Shown: piece by piece, positions 45,865 through 54,855 of the stretch
Layout of the letters: each line of letters begins with the position of its first letter
How positions within the stretch are numbered: the stretch's first letter is position 1
Source: Ktedonobacter racemifer DSM 44963
Lineage (GTDB): Bacteria; Chloroflexota; Ktedonobacteria; Ktedonobacterales; Ktedonobacteraceae
NCBI RefSeq assembly: GCF_000178855.1
Contig: NZ_ADVG01000004.1
Coordinates: forward strand, 1 to 64,000
Length of the DNA stretch: 64,000 nt
Direction of reading: 5' to 3'
Notes under the pieces: model-generated
Told to the model about the DNA's origin: nothing
Seen by the model: only the letters and a program-made list of their open reading frames with translations
Database searches by the model: none
Made by a program: the position numbers and the translations under genes

Positions 45865-46835
45865 GGTTCTGTCAGAACTGAGAGGAAGACTTGTCGTGGA
45901 GCTTGTTTGCAAGGTATGCTGAGGACAATGACTCACCTGAGAAGGAGCTATTCATGAACTGTCCACATTGTATCTCAGCTGCCACCAACGAGCAAACACA
46001 AAAGACCACACTTGGCTATCGCATGCTCCGTTGTTCAGTTTGCAAGCACCGCTTCAATGAACGTACAGGAACGCCGTTCAATTTCCTGGAATATCCCACT
46101 GACATCATTCTCCTGGTCGTCTTGTGGCGGCTCCGATACAAGCTGAGTCTGCGGGATCTCGCGGAAATGTTTCTGGAGCGCGGCTGGGAGTTCACGCACG
46201 AGGCAGTTCGAGAGTGGGAAAGGCGGTTTGCACCGCTCATTACAAAGCAATTGCGAACCAAACGGCGCGGGCAAGCGGGATCATCGTGGTATGTAGATGA
46301 GACGTATATTAAGGTGCATGGAAAGTGGTGTTATCTCTATCGAGCCATTGATGCCGGTGGCAATCTGGTGGATTCACGGTTGAGCGAAAAACGGGATATG
46401 GAAGCCGCCCAGCAGTTTTTCAAGCAAGCCCTCGCCGTTGTCGGCCATGCTCCAGAACGGGTAACGACGGACGGTCACACCTCTTACCCGCGAGCAGTGC
46501 GTGAAACGCTGGGGTACGATGTCCAACATCGGACAAACAAGTACCTCAACAATCGCTTAGAGCAAGACCATCGAGGAATCAAGCAAAGGTATTATCCTAT
46601 GCACGGTTTCGGGAACTTCAACTCGGCATCTCGTTTCTGCTGTGCCTTTGACGAATTGCGCCATTATCTCCGTCCTCGTTCTACCACAGGAGAACTGTCT
46701 TCACTTTCAGAACAGCGACGAGTTCTCCTTGATCGGCTTGAAACCTTAAAGGCATTGATGCAAGTAACCCTCTAGTGAGAGAGTAAATAGCTCAGTATTC
46801 TGCTGAGCTTTTGTGCTCTCAGTTCTGACAGAACC
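45865..46835 (+). mobile_element. Zinc-ribbon IS6-like element, tandem copy B
   Basis: Ends GGTTCTGTCAGAACTGAG (45865) and CTCAGTTCTGACAGAACC (to 46835). It is diverged from copy A inside, so the tandem is not a fresh duplication but two relatives side by side, 8 bp apart. The right end lies 94 bp from the fbiC start. Confidence 0.87.
45954..46775 (+). CDS. IS6-like transposase with zinc ribbon, copy B
   Basis: 273 residues from ATG 45954 (AAGGAG 6 nt upstream); an upstream in-frame start adds 21 unlikely residues. Zinc ribbon MNCPHCISA and LRCSVCKHRF; triad in SWYVDETYIKVHGKW, RVTTDGHTSYPRAV and NRLEQDHRGIKQRYYPMHGF. It is the same length as copy A, with substitutions throughout. Confidence 0.9.
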   Translation: MNCPHCISAATNEQTQKTTLGYRMLRCSVCKHRFNERTGTPFNFLEYPTDIILLVVLWRLRYKLSLRDLAEMFLERGWEFTHEAVREWERRFAPLITKQLRTKRRGQAGSSWYVDETYIKVHGKWCYLYRAIDAGGNLVDSRLSEKRDMEAAQQFFKQALAVVGHAPERVTTDGHTSYPRAVRETLGYDVQHRTNKYLNNRLEQDHRGIKQRYYPMHGFGNFNSASRFCCAFDELRHYLRPRSTTGELSSLSEQRRVLLDRLETLKALMQVTL

Positions 46836-46845
46836 TGACAATACC
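46836..46845. repeat. Orphan family-A transposon end next to IS copy B
   Basis: TGACAATACC directly abuts the right end of IS copy B. It equals the last ten bases of the family-A IS6/MITE end. It indicates that another element of that family once stood here. Confidence 0.5.
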
Positions 46846-46929
46846 GCCAAACATTCGGAATATGGAGTACATAAATTTTTGTTCATCTATAACGCAGGCT
46901 TTTTCTCTTACCAATGAAAGGAAACAGGC

Positions 46930-49395
46930 ATGACGCAGAAGGCACTCGCAAGAGTTATTGATGCAGTCTTACAAGGACATGTCGTCTCAGATGTTGAGGC
47001 TCGCTCATTCGTTGATTTGACTGATCTTCCACCACTCCTTGCAGCCGCAGCGCAGCTTCGCGACCAGATTCACCATAATCGTATTTCTTACTCACGCAAA
47101 GTATTCATTCCCTTAACACAACTCTGTCGGGACGTTTGTCACTATTGCACGTTCGCACAACCACCACGGCCAGGCCAGAAAGCCTATCTGACGCGAGACG
47201 AAATCCTGGCAATTGCCCGGGCTGGTGCCGAGGCTGGTTGCCATGAAGCACTCTTTACCCTTGGCGATAAGCCAGAGCGACGTTATAAAGTTGCGGCACG
47301 AGAACTGATCGAATTAGGCCATGAAACAACCATCTCTTATTTAGCCGAGATGGCTGAACTTGTGTTCAGGGAGACTGGCTTATTGCCACACGCGAATCCA
47401 GGGGTCATGACGGCGGATGAGATTGCTCTGCTCAGACGCGTCTCTGTCTCACAAGGGATTATGCTAGAGAGTGCCTCCGAACGGCTCGGTGAGCGCGGAG
47501 GAGCACACTACGGTTCACCGGATAAACAACCACAGGTTCGCCTGGAAACCATTCGTCTGGCTGGTGAGTTGAAAGTGCCGTTCACTTCCGGCATTCTGAT
47601 CGGCATTGGAGAGACACGACAGGAGCGCATAGAGTCGCTCCTCGCGCTCCGTACGCTCCATCAGCACTATGGCCACATTCAGGAGATCATTATCCAGAAT
47701 TTCCGCGCCAAGCCAGGCACACGCATGGCCAACGCGCCCGAACCTGATTTAGACGATCTGCTCTGGACCCTGGCTATTGCCCGGCTTATTTTTGGCGGAA
47801 CTATGAATATTCAAGCTCCCCCGAACCTGAGTCCCGGCGTCTATCAGCAATTGGTCAGCGCTGGCTTAAATGACTGGGGTGGGGTCTCGCCCGTCACGCC
47901 CGATCACGTGAATCCCGAAGCGCGCTGGCCACACCTGGAAGAACTGGCGGCGCGCACAGCCGAAACGGGAAAGATACTGGTTGAACGGCTGGCGGTCTAT
48001 CCAACCTACACCCTCGATGCCCCACAATGGGAAGACCCGCAACTGCTCATGCCTCTTTTACATGCAAGTGATAGCGAGGGCTATGCTCGCACAAGCTCCT
48101 GGTCCCCAGGAGCACAGGTTGAGATTCCCGCTGACGAGCTGGCGCTGGCAACGCAGACACAGAACAGAGCAAATGAACATGTTTCTTCCGATGTGCAGGC
48201 GCTACTTGAGAAGGCGCTGGTGGCTGAGAGTCTGGCAGAGAGAGAGATCGTGCGCCTGTTTCGGGCACGCGGAGACGATTTTGCAGCAGTCTGTCGAGCT
48301 GCGAATACACTCCGCCAACGTCTGAATGGCGATGTTGTCTCATATGCCGTAAATAGAAACATTAACTACACGAACATCTGTTACTTTAAATGTCAGTTTT
48401 GTGCCTTCTCCAAAGGAAAATTAAGCGAAAATCTGCGAGGAACACCTTATGATCTTGGCCTGGACGAGATTGTCCGGCGAGCACAAGAAGCCTGGGCACG
48501 CGGTGCAACCGAGGTCTGTATGCAAGGGGGAATACACCCAGAGTATACAGGTGAAACGTATTTGAACATCTGCCGAGCAATTAAAGCGGCCTTGCCTGAT
48601 ATGCATATCCATGCATTCTCGCCGTTGGAAGTCTGGCAAGGCGCCCAAACGCTCGGTATCAGCCTGCATGACTTCCTGCTCCAATTGAAGGAGGCGGGTC
48701 TGAGCACTCTACCAGGAACCGCCGCCGAGATTCTGGACGATGAGGTACGCGCCGCGCTCTGTCCCGACAAAATCAAGACAGATGAGTGGCTACAGGTGAT
48801 AGAAGAAGCGCACAACGTCGGGCTACGCACGACCAGTACGATTATGTATGGTCACATCGAGCAGCCCGTCCACTGGGCACGTCATCTTTTGCGGATAAAA
48901 CAGCTGCAAGAGCGAACTGGTGGAATTACCGAATTTGTGCCGCTACCCTTTGTTCATATGGAGGCACCCATCTACTGGAAAGGACACGCCCGCAAAGGAC
49001 CAACCTTCCGCGAAGCAGTGCTGGTGCACGCAATTGCACGCCTGGTTTTGTACCCCCACATTACAAATATTCAGGTCTCCTGGGTCAAAATGGGACGTGA
49101 AGGCATTCAGGCCGTCCTACAAGCTGGGGCAAATGATCTGGGAGGCACACTGATGAATGAAAGCATCACGCGAGCGGCTGGTGGTGAAATGGGGCAGGAA
49201 TTACCACCGGAACAGATGGAGGAGATTATACGCTCGGTTGGGCGCATCCCTCTCCAACGCACCACGCTCTATCAACCGGCTTCGCAGGAACGACGCCAGG
49301 CGTCATTCAATGCCCCCGAGCTCCAACCCATCGTGCTGACGCCCGCCAAACGCTATACGCGCACGCGAGTCCACGCCAGCGCCAGGGAAAGCTGA
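46930..49395 (+). CDS. fbiC: F0 synthase, fused CofG-CofH (FbiC)
   Basis: 821 residues. It makes 7,8-didemethyl-8-hydroxy-5-deazariboflavin (F0), the chromophore of coenzyme F420, from tyrosine and 5-amino-6-ribitylamino-uracil. Two radical-SAM halves each carry a CxxxCxxC cluster site. In the CofG half it is LCRDVCHYCTFAQ (Cys66, 70, 73); in the CofH half it is ICYFKCQFCAFSKGK (Cys484, 488, 491). CofH-type context follows (EVCMQGGIHPEYTGETYLN). The fusion is the form known from actinobacteria and some Chloroflexota; archaea use separate proteins. AAAGGA precedes the ATG. It leads fbiC-ribD-ribA, which supplies the uracil substrate from GTP. Confidence 0.95.
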   Translation: MTQKALARVIDAVLQGHVVSDVEARSFVDLTDLPPLLAAAAQLRDQIHHNRISYSRKVFIPLTQLCRDVCHYCTFAQPPRPGQKAYLTRDEILAIARAGAEAGCHEALFTLGDKPERRYKVAARELIELGHETTISYLAEMAELVFRETGLLPHANPGVMTADEIALLRRVSVSQGIMLESASERLGERGGAHYGSPDKQPQVRLETIRLAGELKVPFTSGILIGIGETRQERIESLLALRTLHQHYGHIQEIIIQNFRAKPGTRMANAPEPDLDDLLWTLAIARLIFGGTMNIQAPPNLSPGVYQQLVSAGLNDWGGVSPVTPDHVNPEARWPHLEELAARTAETGKILVERLAVYPTYTLDAPQWEDPQLLMPLLHASDSEGYARTSSWSPGAQVEIPADELALATQTQNRANEHVSSDVQALLEKALVAESLAEREIVRLFRARGDDFAAVCRAANTLRQRLNGDVVSYAVNRNINYTNICYFKCQFCAFSKGKLSENLRGTPYDLGLDEIVRRAQEAWARGATEVCMQGGIHPEYTGETYLNICRAIKAALPDMHIHAFSPLEVWQGAQTLGISLHDFLLQLKEAGLSTLPGTAAEILDDEVRAALCPDKIKTDEWLQVIEEAHNVGLRTTSTIMYGHIEQPVHWARHLLRIKQLQERTGGITEFVPLPFVHMEAPIYWKGHARKGPTFREAVLVHAIARLVLYPHITNIQVSWVKMGREGIQAVLQAGANDLGGTLMNESITRAAGGEMGQELPPEQMEEIIRSVGRIPLQRTTLYQPASQERRQASFNAPELQPIVLTPAKRYTRTRVHASARES

Positions 49396-49417
49396 GACCT
49401 GACCTTGCGGCATTCCT

Positions 49418-49476
49418 ACACCAGTACAGGCGCTTTCTTGCCTGTACTGGTGTGCAACACCTGGGAGATTTTTTTT
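49418..49476 (+). terminator. Intergenic hairpin between fbiC and ribD
   Basis: ACACCAGTACAGGC at 49418-49431 pairs perfectly with 49440-49453 (14 bp, 8-nt loop). A T8 run follows 15 nt later, at 49469-49476, just before the ribD ATG. It could be a partial terminator that sets less ribD-ribA than fbiC message, or a processing site. Confidence 0.65.
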
Positions 49477-49480
49477 AGTT

Positions 49481-50632
49481 ATGAGTGATCTGGAATTTAT
49501 GCAGCAGGCCATAGCCTGCGCACATTCCGTTGAAGGGCACACCAGTCCGCGTCCGGCTGTCGGGGCTGTGATTGTCCGGGACAATCGAGTTATTGGACGC
49601 GGCGCAACTTCGCCGCCTTATGGACCACATGCCGAGATTCACGCTCTGAACGAAGCCGGTGCGACAGCAGCAAGCGGAGCGGATCTATATACGACGCTTG
49701 AACCGTGTTGCATTGCCATCCATACGCCACCCTGCACAAAAGCGATTATCGCGGCCGGGATTCGACGCGTCATTATTGGAGCGCTCGATCCTAATCCTCG
49801 GGTTAGTGGCCGCGGCGTTGCACAATTGCGTGAGGCAGGAATCAACGTTGTTACAGGCATCGCCCAGCAGGAAACGTCTGCCTTGATCCGACCCTTTGCA
49901 ACCTATATTACGCAAGGGCGTCCTTATGTCACAGCAAAATGGGCTATGACCCTGGATGGCAAACTGGCCACCCACACTGGCGATGCGCATTGGATTAGCG
50001 GACCAGCAGCCCGTACCTGGGTCCACCAGCTCCGCGACCGCGTGGACGCTATTATGATTGGAGCGGGAACTGCTCACGCCGATAATCCGCTCTTAACTGT
50101 ACGCCTGACTGAAGCTCAACGCGTTCACAAACGGACACCACGTCAAGATCCCTTGCGCATCGTCCTCTCGTCATATGGCAAGCTGGGTTCCCATCTCCAT
50201 CTCCTCCAAGAGCAACTTGCGCCAGGAACCTGCGTCATGGTCAGCGAGACCAGTTCTCTCCAACAGCGCGAGGACTTGCGCCAGCGGGGAGTTCAGGTCA
50301 TCGAGGTTCCCGCAAACAAAACCGGACAGGTTGATCTCGTTGCCGCGCTCAACATTCTGGCTCAAAAAGGGATCATGCATCTCCTCCTGGAAGGCGGGAG
50401 CAATTTACTTGGCACTGCCTTTGGGCACAACCTTATCGATCATGTCGCGGCCTTTATCGCACCGAAGCTTATTGGAGGAGCAGGCTCACCATCTCCCATT
50501 GGTGGTTCGGGACTGGCGGTAATGCAACATGCTCTCCGCCTCCAGGGTGTCTCAATCCAGACCATCGATGAAGATCTGCTGATCGAAGGTGAGATACCCC
50601 ACATAGTAGAACAAACCACGACAGGAAATTAG
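49481..50632 (+). CDS. ribD: Bifunctional riboflavin deaminase/reductase RibD
   Basis: 383 residues. The deaminase domain (1-145) has the zinc site PHAEIHAL (His50, Glu52) and TLEPCCIAIHTPPCTKAII (Cys76, Cys85). The reductase domain (about 150-380) has RPYVTAKWAMTLDGKLAT, DAIMIGAGTAHADNPLLTVR and a final LLLEGGSNLLG. It converts the GTP cyclohydrolase II product to 5-amino-6-ribosylamino-uracil phosphate and its ribityl form. Next to fbiC it most simply serves F0 as well as flavin synthesis. The ribosome site is weak (GGGAG far upstream). Confidence 0.94.
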   Translation: MSDLEFMQQAIACAHSVEGHTSPRPAVGAVIVRDNRVIGRGATSPPYGPHAEIHALNEAGATAASGADLYTTLEPCCIAIHTPPCTKAIIAAGIRRVIIGALDPNPRVSGRGVAQLREAGINVVTGIAQQETSALIRPFATYITQGRPYVTAKWAMTLDGKLATHTGDAHWISGPAARTWVHQLRDRVDAIMIGAGTAHADNPLLTVRLTEAQRVHKRTPRQDPLRIVLSSYGKLGSHLHLLQEQLAPGTCVMVSETSSLQQREDLRQRGVQVIEVPANKTGQVDLVAALNILAQKGIMHLLLEGGSNLLGTAFGHNLIDHVAAFIAPKLIGGAGSPSPIGGSGLAVMQHALRLQGVSIQTIDEDLLIEGEIPHIVEQTTTGN

Positions 50633-50637
50633 CGTAT

Positions 50638-51273
50638 ATGCAATCATCAATCAATCTACTCTCTGAAACACAGCTACCAACCAGGGAAGCGCTTTTTCGC
50701 CTGCGCTACTACGAAGAAAGCATGAGTGGAGAGGCATATCTTGTCCTGCTCCTGGGTGATCTTGAACAGAGCCAGGACAATCCGCCTTTATTACGTCTTC
50801 ACTCATCCTGTACAACAGGCGATATTTTTGGCTCACTGCGCTGCGATTGCCAGGCCCAGATGCACGCCGCCTTGCGAGCTATTGCCCAGGAAGGTCGGGG
50901 AATCTTCCTCTATCTCCCCCAGGAGGGACGTGGGATTGGCCTGGCAGGCAAACTGCAAGCCTATAAATTGCAAGAGCAGGGCTATGACACTGTTGACGCT
51001 AATCAACACCTTGGCTATCCCGTTGATGCGCGTAGCTATACAACTGCGGTCGCTATCTTACAAGAGATGCAGATTACCCACGCACGCCTCATGACGAATA
51101 ACCCTGAAAAAATCGAGGCCCTGCAAGCACATGGCATTCACGCAGAACGCGTTCCTCTGGAGATTCCGCCCAACGCGAGCAATATCTTCTACCTCCGGAC
51201 CAAACGTGAGCGTATGGGGCACTTGCTGACCATTTTGCCCGAAAGAAAAGATATTGACCCTAAACTTCTGTAA
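50638..51273 (+). CDS. ribA: GTP cyclohydrolase II (RibA)
   Basis: 211 residues, five bases after the ribD stop. It opens GTP to 2,5-diamino-6-ribosylamino-pyrimidinone phosphate, formate and pyrophosphate, the first step to flavins and deazaflavins. Zinc ligands Cys58, Cys69 and Cys71 (HSSCTTGDIFGSLRCDC) have the same spacing as in E. coli RibA. The active-site block is LPQEGRGIGLAGKLQAYKLQ, followed by DTVDANQHLGYPVD. The usual HSEC reads HSSC. No DHBP synthase (RibB) domain is fused and no ribE/ribH is near, so this cluster stops at the branch point used by FbiC. Confidence 0.92.
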   Translation: MQSSINLLSETQLPTREALFRLRYYEESMSGEAYLVLLLGDLEQSQDNPPLLRLHSSCTTGDIFGSLRCDCQAQMHAALRAIAQEGRGIFLYLPQEGRGIGLAGKLQAYKLQEQGYDTVDANQHLGYPVDARSYTTAVAILQEMQITHARLMTNNPEKIEALQAHGIHAERVPLEIPPNASNIFYLRTKRERMGHLLTILPERKDIDPKLL

Positions 51274-51798
51274 TAATGGCGTCCATTCTCCCACGGGATA
51301 CGCAACGAGACAGGCGGAATCTTTACGACATGTCAACAGTAATAGTAGGGGGAGGAGAGCCGTCAGGCTCATCAAGCATCTCCAGAGGGATGTGTCAGAA
51401 CTGAAAACACAGAAGATCACAAGACGTGCTTCATCTTCAACCTGAATCTGTTTAGGCGACCAGCAACATGGTTTTCAAGGCATCCAATCGTTGGCAGAAG
51501 AGATGACGTTGGTCAGCGAGGGAAACATGTTGCTTTCTCGTGGTCCGAAACCGAAAGAACTGGCGTACCTCGTCAAATGCCCTGCAGAAGCGAGAGGCCG
51601 AGGTGAAGTTTCCAAATCCACGCATCGGGTAATAGCTGTGCTAGCTACTTGGGACATCCGTTCGATAAATCGGCCTGTTGTGTATGACGAAGTGAGCTTT
51701 CTTGTCAAAGCACGTGGGATGCGCGTACAATCAATAGGGTCCATTCTGCGTATGAGCTCCGACCATACGCCGTTCTCACAAAGAAGAGGTTTCTATTT
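51274..51798. other. Non-coding stretch downstream of ribA
   Basis: 525 bp with no gene that has both a ribosome site and protein-like content. The right end must hold the left end of the transposon whose gene starts at 51799, but I could not pair it with a right end. Confidence 0.4.
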
Positions 51799-52917
51799 GT
51801 GCTGTGTCTCTTTTCCTCGATCAAGCAATGTGTCTCTTTTTGCTTCCATACGCTTCAAGAACATGTTTTGCGTTGGATCAAACCATCGACAACTTCCTTT
51901 GTACTCGGCACGTTCGCCGATCTGACGCGCGGCAAAGCCGAACTACTTGCGGAAAATGCACTCTTGCGACAACAACTGATCATTCTGCATCGAGAGGTCA
52001 AGCGACCAACCTATCGGAAGACGGATCGTCTTCTTCTGGTGCTCCTTGCCAGGATGGTCAGAACCTGGAAACAGGCGCTTTTGCTTGTCCAGCCAGAGAC
52101 GCTCCTCCGCTGGCACCGTGAGCTTTTCCGTCTGTTCTGGAAGCGCACATCGAAGGCGCATGAGAGAAAGCCGAAGCTCTCGTCCGAGACGATCAGCTTG
52201 ATCAAGGAGATGGCCGCAAACAATCGGCTCTGGGGAGCGGAAAGTATTCGCGGTGAGCTTCTCAAACTCGATATTCGGGTGAGTAAACGCACGATTCAGA
52301 AATATATGAGACCCATCCGCCGCAAAAGGCTGAGTGGACAGACCTGGAAAACGTTCCTGCGCAACCATGCGGCAGAAATATGGGCATGCGATTTCCTGCA
52401 GGTCCCTGACCTCTTCTTCCGCCCGCTTTTTGCGTTCTTCATCATCGAGTTGCAATCGCGAAAGGTCATTCATGTCAATGTGACGCGCTCTCCCAGCGAT
52501 CCCTGGGTAGCGCAACAGTTGCGAGAAGCGACTCCCTATGGACACGCGCCAAATTATCTGATCCGGGATAATGATCGCAAATTCGGGCCGGAATTCGCGC
52601 GAGTAGCAACCACGAGCTGCATCAACGTCCTTCGAACGCCGTACCGAACCCCACAAGCGAATGCCATCTGTGAACGCTTTCTGGGAAGTGTGAGACGAGA
52701 ATGCTTGGATCACTTCCTGATCTTCCAGGAAAAGCAGCTGTACCGCCTTCTCAAAGCGTATGTCGTGTACTTCAACCAGGCTCGACCGCATCAAGGGTTG
52801 GGACAGCGAATTCCCGATCCATCGATTCCGTCTACTCCTCTCCCGAACTCATCGAACCAGGTGAGCGCCATTCCTGTGTTGGGTGGCTTACACCACAACT
52901 ACCGCAGAGCAGCATAA
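51799..52917 (+). CDS. Integrase-core transposase
   Basis: 372 residues from GTG 51799, with AGAGG about 9 nt upstream. The N-terminus has a leucine-rich coiled segment (KAELLAENALLRQQLIILHR) and helix-turn-helix content (VQPETLLRWHRELFRLFWKR). The rve core shows EIWACDFLQVPDLF (Asp), YLIRDNDRKFGPEFA (Asp) and QANAICERFLGSVRRECLDH (Glu), then NQARPHQGLGQRIPDP. It has IS3-like organisation in a single frame. No terminal repeats were identified. Confidence 0.85.
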   Translation: MLCLFSSIKQCVSFCFHTLQEHVLRWIKPSTTSFVLGTFADLTRGKAELLAENALLRQQLIILHREVKRPTYRKTDRLLLVLLARMVRTWKQALLLVQPETLLRWHRELFRLFWKRTSKAHERKPKLSSETISLIKEMAANNRLWGAESIRGELLKLDIRVSKRTIQKYMRPIRRKRLSGQTWKTFLRNHAAEIWACDFLQVPDLFFRPLFAFFIIELQSRKVIHVNVTRSPSDPWVAQQLREATPYGHAPNYLIRDNDRKFGPEFARVATTSCINVLRTPYRTPQANAICERFLGSVRRECLDHFLIFQEKQLYRLLKAYVVYFNQARPHQGLGQRIPDPSIPSTPLPNSSNQVSAIPVLGGLHHNYRRAA

Positions 52918-53430
52918 ACACTGGCAAGCATATACCCCAAAAAGTATGTGTAGCCCGTAAAATATCGAATGTGGCATCTGAACATTCTTTGCCCGTTTTC
53001 CCTCATCGGACAAAAGAACAGGTTATTTCTCTGCTTCATTACCGAGATCGGTGCTTCTCTGCTCATGAAGCAAAGGCCTCACCTTGCTTGGCAGTGCGTC
53101 TCTTTGTGAAAGCAATGTGGAAGACGAGAGCGTATCCTGGACCATTTATCCGATCTTATGAACAGATATTCCAAGTAGCCAACACAGGTGTTTGTTTTCA
53201 TGCTCGCACTCTGTCACAAGATTTGTTTTCTGGTCAAGCCCATAGCCAAGTTGACAGTATCTGTGGAAGTACGCGTGGAGCAAAGTCTCTCTGCCAACCC
53301 AACGGTTGCGCCTGCATCCCTGTCCCGTACGCAACGGGCCCATTCTCGGCTCTCGTGGACTGTGCGGCTGGCTCGCAATGCGCGAGAGCCTTCTGCTCCT
53401 GCTGTGGCTCTCACCCTGTTTGGAGTGCCC
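52918..53430. other. Non-coding stretch
   Basis: No gene, repeat or RNA is supported. It probably includes the right end of the preceding transposon. Confidence 0.35.
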
Positions 53431-54195
53431 TCAGCCACGGCTTATATTCTCGGCCTGGGGACCATCTGAGAGATGGGCACGGATCAGAAGGAGCGTAGGG
53501 ATTTCGCGGTTGCCTGGCACTCGCTCAGCTTGTCTGTCAGAGGGTCCAGGTTCGAGGGTGCGCTCAAGTGCAAAACCTGCGGCGGCGAGCTGGTTGAGGT
53601 ACGTGCTGAGCATGCGATGATAGTCTCCAACCCGGCTACGGACTCCATCTGGGTTCGATGAGAACCATTGACGTTCGTCAAAATAGCCAGTGACGGTCCT
53701 GCCGAGTGGATGCTCAGGATCAGACAACGATGTCCACTGAGCGTGAGGGGACTCGAAACACGGGTGAGGAATGGCAAAGACCAGCCAGCCTCCTGGCTTG
53801 AGAATCCGTCTGACACTCTGAAAAGTGGCTTGAAGATCAGGAATATTGATCAGTGCCATAACACAAACACAACCAGTAAACTGATGGTCGCTCAGCCCCT
53901 CTGCACGTTGAGCGTCTCCTTGAACATATCCAATTCCCAGCGGCTCCTGCTCTTCATAACGTTGGGCGAGTGCCAGCAGGTTCGGGGCCAGATCAAGACC
54001 GATGACCTGCGCTCCACGTCGGGCCAACTCGCGCGCCACCCAGCCTTGTCCGCAGGCCAGGTCACAAATGACTTCCCCCTCGACCTCTCCGACAAGCGTG
54101 AGCAGACCCGGCAAGATCACTTCCATGTAGACAGGTCTCTCGCGCAGAAACTGATCATACCATTGGGCGATATCATTGTAAGAAGCTCGTGTCAT
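53431..54195 (-). CDS. Class I SAM-dependent methyltransferase
   Basis: 254 residues, AAGGAG 6 nt before ATG 54195. It has a Rossmann-type methyltransferase fold: motif I VICDLACGQGWVARELARRG (SAM glycine loop), acidic motif II end VIGLDLAPNLL, YVQGDAQRAEGL, and FQSVRRILKPGGWLVFAIPH, the Methyltransf_11/25 signature. The C-terminal half (HPLGRTVTGYFDERQWFSSN) probably forms the substrate site. The acceptor is unknown. It stands alone between transposon debris. Confidence 0.87.
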   Translation of the reverse strand: MTRASYNDIAQWYDQFLRERPVYMEVILPGLLTLVGEVEGEVICDLACGQGWVARELARRGAQVIGLDLAPNLLALAQRYEEQEPLGIGYVQGDAQRAEGLSDHQFTGCVCVMALINIPDLQATFQSVRRILKPGGWLVFAIPHPCFESPHAQWTSLSDPEHPLGRTVTGYFDERQWFSSNPDGVRSRVGDYHRMLSTYLNQLAAAGFALERTLEPGPSDRQAERVPGNREIPTLLLIRAHLSDGPQAENISRG

Positions 54196-54315
54196 AGCTC
54201 TCTCCTTGCTTGATGGCGACTATCTCCTCCTGGCAGTATATCATCTCGACTTCTTTGAGGAAGATGCTCCAAAAGAGCGGCATGGGATCTGAGAACACCT
54301 CGTTGCGCAAGTCGT

Positions 54316-54471
54316 GGGCTTTCGATCCTGGTGCGCAAGGTGCTTAGACGTGGATCCTTCCCGAGCGTTGACGACTTGCAGGCCAAAGTCCTGGCCTTCA
54401 TCGACTACTATAATGTTACCACGGCCAAGCCCTTCCAGTGTACCTCTCAAGGCAAGGCGTTGATCATCTAA
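54316..54471 (+). pseudogene. IS630-type transposase C-terminal remnant
   Basis: The frame reads LSILVRKVLRRGSFPSVDDL, then QAKVLAFIDYYNVTTAKPFQ and a stop at 54469-54471. This is the conserved tail of IS630-type transposases (W-F-S-I-L-x-R-K-V-L-R-R-G-x-F, then I-x-x-Y-N). The upstream catalytic part is absent or out of frame. Confidence 0.7.
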
Positions 54472-54855
54472 ACCATCCAAGGATTTTGGTTCCCATGTAC
54501 TAGTACATTAAACGAAGGGAATATGGCCGAGCCAGCATTCCACTCCTGCGTCAACGTGTCCTTCACGCCCTGTAGCGTCTTCTCTCCGTTCAGTATGGAA
54601 GGGAAAACTAAGCGAGCACTATTTCACCAAACCTGTGTATGATCCTGGAATTGATTCAAACAACACAGACACTCCCGTGCTTTTGCCTGGGAGTGTCTTC
54701 AGACGTCGCTTCAAAGGCTTCTAGATATCTCTCCGACCATTACGCCCTTGGAACATCGCTTGTGATGTGCTAAGGGCGCTTCCTACCACATTGTACGGGA
54801 ATGCTCTGCCCAGGACCGATCTGATAATCTTCGTATTACCAGGAGAATCCCTTTG
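54472..54855. other. Non-coding stretch with a hairpin
   Basis: GACACTCCC at 54668-54676 pairs with 54689-54697 (9-bp stem, 12-nt loop), without a T-run. No gene is seen. It may hold the end of the binding-protein transcript on the minus strand. Confidence 0.4.

Noticed and set aside
49377..49480. FMN or other riboswitch before ribD
   Set aside because: Only a simple 14-bp hairpin is present; none of the multi-helix RFN consensus could be recognised.
51491..51925. 144-codon plus-strand frame before the rve transposase
   Set aside because: No ribosome site, poor content, and overlap with the better-supported transposase start in another frame.
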